In this document: one piece after another, positions 4,362 through 7,248 of the stretch
Layout: every line of letters starts with the position of its first letter
How positions within the stretch are numbered: position 1 is the stretch's first letter
NCBI GenBank assembly: GCA_964519515.1
Contig: CAZFIJ010000078.1
Coordinates: 1-7,248, forward strand
Origin: Korarchaeum sp964519515
GTDB taxonomy: Archaea > Korarchaeota > Korarchaeia > Korarchaeales > Korarchaeaceae
DNA: 7,248 nucleotides
Direction of reading: 5' to 3'
Made by a program: the position numbers and the translations under genes
The notes under the pieces: generated by a model
Databases searched by the model: none
What the model was told of the DNA's origin: nothing
What the model saw: the letters and a program-made list of their open reading frames with translations, nothing else

Positions 4362-7248
4362 TTGACGAGGATCTCATCCTCCGACCTACTCAGATCTTTA
4401 GGTTATGAGTTTGATGCTTATTCTGAGGATGGGATAAGGCCCAAAACTGTTGAGGTTAGTTTCGGAGATCTCTTCCCGGGATTATATATCGGTGAGGGGA
4501 AGAGTAGGGAGATAGCCGATAAGAAGCTTTACTTACATCAAATGGAGGCTCTCAATTCCCTTGAAGATGGTAAGAATATCATATTGATTTCTGGGACGGG
4601 TAGCGGGAAGACGGAGGGTTGGTTCTTCTATACCGCGAGGGGGAAGAGGACTCTAGCTCTCTATCCGACTTTAGCATTAGCGAACGATCAGATCAGGAGG
4701 TTGGAGAATTACTCGAGGGCCTTGGGTATGAACCCACAGATCTTGGACGCTAGGAGGAGGGAGTTACTAGTATCTTCACATGGGGCTCATGGCATCAGGG
4801 AAGTAGTTGCCTCATCTAGCTTAGTTATAACGAACCCAGCGTTCCTATTGGTCGATCTGAAGAGATTCTCTAAGGGATACCTATTGAGCTTCCTCAGGAA
4901 ATTAGAGCTACTCGTCCTCGATGAACTGGACTTCTATGGGCCAAGGGAGATCGCTCTTCTTCTATCGATGATCAGGATAATCTCCCTGATTTCAGAGAGG
5001 AAGCCTCAAATAGCTGTGCTCACTGCAACGCTCGGGAATCCGGATGACCTAGCCTCATTCCTCACTTCGACTAATGGGAGGGAGACCTCTATAATAAAGG
5101 GAGATCCTTTCAGGCCCAGGAACGATGTCTATCTCGTATTAGGGAAGAACTTGAGGAGTATTTGGGATTGCCTCAAGGCTCATGAGACTGAGATCCTTTC
5201 GAGTGATGTAGGTGAGGATGTCAAGAACTCCCTGAGGGACTATAAGTCCTTCGAGAGGGAAGTGTATAAGCTAGTGGAGATCGCGAGATCCCTGGGTATA
5301 GAGTGCCCTCAACCCTTCATGGACCCTGCTGAGATCATATCGAATTATGAGAGAGATGAAGGAGTGACTGTGGTATTCACGAACAGTATAAGGAGCGCTG
5401 AGAATCTGAGGAAGAAGTTGATCAACGAGTTCGGTTTAACTAAAGTAGCCTCTCATCACCACTTAGTACCTAAGGATGAGAGGGAGAGGATAGAGGATGC
5501 AGCGAGATCTGGGGAACTCAAGATATTGATAAGCCCCAGGACCCTCTCCCAAGGGATAGATATAGGGAATATCATAAGGATCGTTCATCTGGGGCTTCCG
5601 GATAGCTTGAGGGAGTTCAAGCAGAGGGAGGGGAGGAAGGGTAGGAAGGATGTCGGATGGACCGAGACAGTGATATTCCCGTTATACAGGTGGGATAGGG
5701 AGCTTCTCTCGAGAGGAGCCGACGCGATGACTAAATGGCTCAAACTACCGCTCGAGATAACTCTCGTGAATCCATCTAACAAGTACTCCATGCTCTTTGA
5801 GGGTCTATTCAAGGTGATAAATCCTCAGATGAGGGATCATCTGAGGGAGGAGGAGATCAGATTACTCGCAGAGTTAGGGCTCATATCACAGGGTAATTTG
5901 ACTGAGAGAGGAAAGAGAGTGTGGGAGATGATCAACTTCTATGAGTTCGGTCCTCCTTATGGCTTCAAGAGGATCCTCAAGGAGGACAGTGAGTTCAGGT
6001 ACTTAGAGGATATAGGTCACTGTGACTTAGTCGAGAGGTTTCAGCCCGGCTGCATAGATTATGGGAATGACTCTATCGTCCTCGATTTCAGGAGGAAGGG
6101 TAGGATAATAACTGGAGTTATAGAGGGGCCCTTCAATTACGGGACTATCTACTCCTTCGATGCCTTAGCCTTCATGCTAGAGGAGTACGAGAGGATAAAG
6201 GTAGAATGGGGGGAGAGGCCCGATATAATAGATGACTACTATAGAGGGAGGATCGGATCTGAAGTAGTTTGCGTGGTCGATCCACCCATAGATGGATTCG
6301 GCCTCAGGACTAAAGTGCCAAATAGGGTCTATTGGAAGCTCAGTTCCTCTAAAGTGAGGCCCGTGAACGTAGGGAAGAGCACGATATTGCTAAGGGAGAG
6401 CAAGTCCCTCCCCGTGATAACACAAACGGGGGGAGTTTACAGGGATTATACATACGGTATATCGATAGAACTGGATCCTAAGGATGACTTGACTTGGCTC
6501 AGGATAGGATTGGCCACTCTCGTGCTCATCTTGAGGCTCTCCCTCGGTATACACGTAGATACCCTCTATTACGAAGTAGCTAACTTAGGTGAGAAGAAGG
6601 TCATGATGCTCCACGAGCCTGAATCCGCTGGCTTGATAGAGAAGTTAGACTGGCTTAAGGTCGCTAGAGAGATCGATCTCTTCAAGCCCGATGATCTCTC
6701 CGAGATAATGATGATGCTGATAGATGAGGAAGCTCACTATGAGTTCGTGATCAGAGGTCTCAACTGGGATCTAGCGAAGAGATTCGCTAGAAGGGCTGTG
6801 GATTACATCTTAACTAAGCAGATGATCCCCTTCGCCCTAGAAGGGAAGAGTTTCATGATTCCAAGGCCCTCCAGAGCCAATAAGGTGCTCTCTCTAGATT
6901 TCATTGGGGTCAGGTTGTCTGATTCCATATCGATCGGATTCTTAGGGCTCTACGATGGGGAGGATATCGAAACTCAAGTGGTAGTCAAGGAGTTCTTCGA
7001 CTCTACAGGAGTGAATCTCTCGCCTATCGAGAGGTGTGTGGACGAGAGCTTCATCATAGTCGGCTGGGATTTCGATTCCCTATTGAAGGACTTGATCTCG
7101 ATGAATCAGAGGACCCTCTGCTACATACTTCAGGGTCTGAGGGAGGAGGGCAGGTTCTTCGAGCTCAAACCTCTAGTCGAGGATTTCCTCTGCATGAGCC
7201 CCGTATCCCTAGAGGAAGTAGCTAGGAGGATCTGGGGGATAAATGGTT
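4362..7248 (+). CDS. MrfA/YprA-like SF2 helicase with C-terminal RNase H-like region (3' end outside window)
   Basis: I read 962 codons without a stop up to the window edge, so the C-terminus is missing. The first ~430 residues are a superfamily 2 helicase core: Q-motif-like LYLHQ (56-60), motif I SGTGSGKTE (77-85), Ia YPTLALANDQ (101-110), ITNP (156-159), motif II DELD (187-190), III TATLGNP (221-227), IV VVFTNS, HHH (365-367) before an ER-rich segment, V SQGIDIG (396-402), VI QREGRKGR (421-428). The TLGNP and QGIDIG wording fits COG1205, the family of Bacillus MrfA (YprA), a mitomycin-damage repair helicase. Residues ~700-770 (HEPESAG at 751-757) resemble its DUF1998 tail but lack the cysteine cluster. 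From ~843 the chain resembles the DEDD exonuclease fold of MrfB (YprB): LDFIGV, FLGLYDG, VGWDFD, then ELKPLVEDF and SLEEVARRI. The expected D-x-E of motif I reads D846-F-I848, so nuclease activity is doubtful. TTG 4362 follows an in-frame stop; the next in-frame ATG (4542) would lose LYLHQ. Helicase assignment is strong; the tail is inference. Confidence 0.85.
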   Translation, partial: MTRISSSDLLRSLGYEFDAYSEDGIRPKTVEVSFGDLFPGLYIGEGKSREIADKKLYLHQMEALNSLEDGKNIILISGTGSGKTEGWFFYTARGKRTLALYPTLALANDQIRRLENYSRALGMNPQILDARRRELLVSSHGAHGIREVVASSSLVITNPAFLLVDLKRFSKGYLLSFLRKLELLVLDELDFYGPREIALLLSMIRIISLISERKPQIAVLTATLGNPDDLASFLTSTNGRETSIIKGDPFRPRNDVYLVLGKNLRSIWDCLKAHETEILSSDVGEDVKNSLRDYKSFEREVYKLVEIARSLGIECPQPFMDPAEIISNYERDEGVTVVFTNSIRSAENLRKKLINEFGLTKVASHHHLVPKDERERIEDAARSGELKILISPRTLSQGIDIGNIIRIVHLGLPDSLREFKQREGRKGRKDVGWTETVIFPLYRWDRELLSRGADAMTKWLKLPLEITLVNPSNKYSMLFEGLFKVINPQMRDHLREEEIRLLAELGLISQGNLTERGKRVWEMINFYEFGPPYGFKRILKEDSEFRYLEDIGHCDLVERFQPGCIDYGNDSIVLDFRRKGRIITGVIEGPFNYGTIYSFDALAFMLEEYERIKVEWGERPDIIDDYYRGRIGSEVVCVVDPPIDGFGLRTKVPNRVYWKLSSSKVRPVNVGKSTILLRESKSLPVITQTGGVYRDYTYGISIELDPKDDLTWLRIGLATLVLILRLSLGIHVDTLYYEVANLGEKKVMMLHEPESAGLIEKLDWLKVAREIDLFKPDDLSEIMMMLIDEEAHYEFVIRGLNWDLAKRFARRAVDYILTKQMIPFALEGKSFMIPRPSRANKVLSLDFIGVRLSDSISIGFLGLYDGEDIETQVVVKEFFDSTGVNLSPIERCVDESFIIVGWDFDSLLKDLISMNQRTLCYILQGLREEGRFFELKPLVEDFLCMSPVSLEEVARRIWGING
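6888..7248 (+). other. RNase H-like / DEDD exonuclease-like domain within the helicase (partial)
   Basis: This marks the part of the long helicase that looks like the YprB (COG3359) RNase H-like fold, residues ~843 to the window edge. The alignment is by eye. LSLDFIGV matches the first strand, where active members have D-x-E before TGL. ISIGFLGLYDG matches the second and third strands. FIIVGWDFD (897-905) stands where active members have G-x-N-x-x-FD. FFELKPLVEDF and SLEEVARRIWGI stand for the DL-x-PL-V and SLK-x-VA-x-x-LGI segments. The first aspartate (846) and the FD aspartate (905) remain, the motif I glutamate and motif II asparagine do not, and the final motif would lie beyond the window. 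Confidence 0.5.

Noticed and set aside
5585..5812. 75-codon - strand open frame opposite the helicase
   Set aside because: It is opposite helicase motif VI, has no recognisable motif or ribosome site, and is most likely a shadow.
7034..7225. 63-codon + strand frame inside the helicase 3' region
   Set aside because: It overlaps the longer helicase frame in another register and has Gly/Arg/Ser-rich filler composition; the helicase frame continues past it with family-like motifs.
4362..7248. DISARM-type or other phage-defence helicase
   Set aside because: DUF1998-like segments do occur in defence proteins such as DrmB, but no methyltransferase, phospholipase D-like gene or other defence partner is visible and the neighbours are housekeeping repair genes.

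Overview
The window looks like a gene-dense stretch of a thermophilic archaeal chromosome. All four genes run on the + strand with almost no space between them. The archaeal assignment rests on Mre11 and Rad50 of archaeal size and motif pattern, on GGTG-type ribosome sites, on TTG start codons for three of four genes, and on a purine-rich coding strand. Arginine is encoded almost entirely by AGG/AGA, with ATA common for isoleucine. The style resembles Korarchaeota or other TACK-group thermophiles, but that placement is a guess from codon style and not from any database comparison.

Layout: (1) mre11, 17-1186, with a complete set of phosphoesterase motifs. (2) rad50, 1183-3891, overlapping the mre11 stop by four bases; it carries Walker A, Q-loop, a central CPLC zinc hook, the SGGE signature, Walker B and the H-loop. 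Together these encode the Mre11-Rad50 double-strand-break end-processing complex. (3) A 33-base gap holding a possible TATA box, then a small Hsp20/alpha-crystallin-type gene, 3925-4356, with an unusually short core domain. (4) Five bases later, a long reading frame opens with TTG at 4362 and stays open to the window edge (at least 962 codons). It encodes a superfamily 2 helicase of the COG1205 / MrfA (YprA) type. Near its visible C-terminus is a stretch that looks like the RNase H-like exonuclease fold of MrfB (YprB) with altered catalytic positions. This gene is cut by the window edge.

Taken together this reads as a DNA-repair cluster: end recognition and resection by Mre11-Rad50, plus a translocase or helicase with an apparently inactive or divergent nuclease-like tail. 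A small chaperone-like gene sits between them. The usual thermophile partners HerA and NurA are not in the visible part. The upstream neighbour of mre11 lies outside the window, so their absence cannot be concluded.

I see no tRNA, rRNA, CRISPR array, insertion sequence or inverted-repeat terminator. No gap between genes exceeds 33 bases. The points most worth following are the helicase/RNase H-like fusion beside mre11-rad50, its missing motif residues, and the minimal alpha-crystallin protein between the two.
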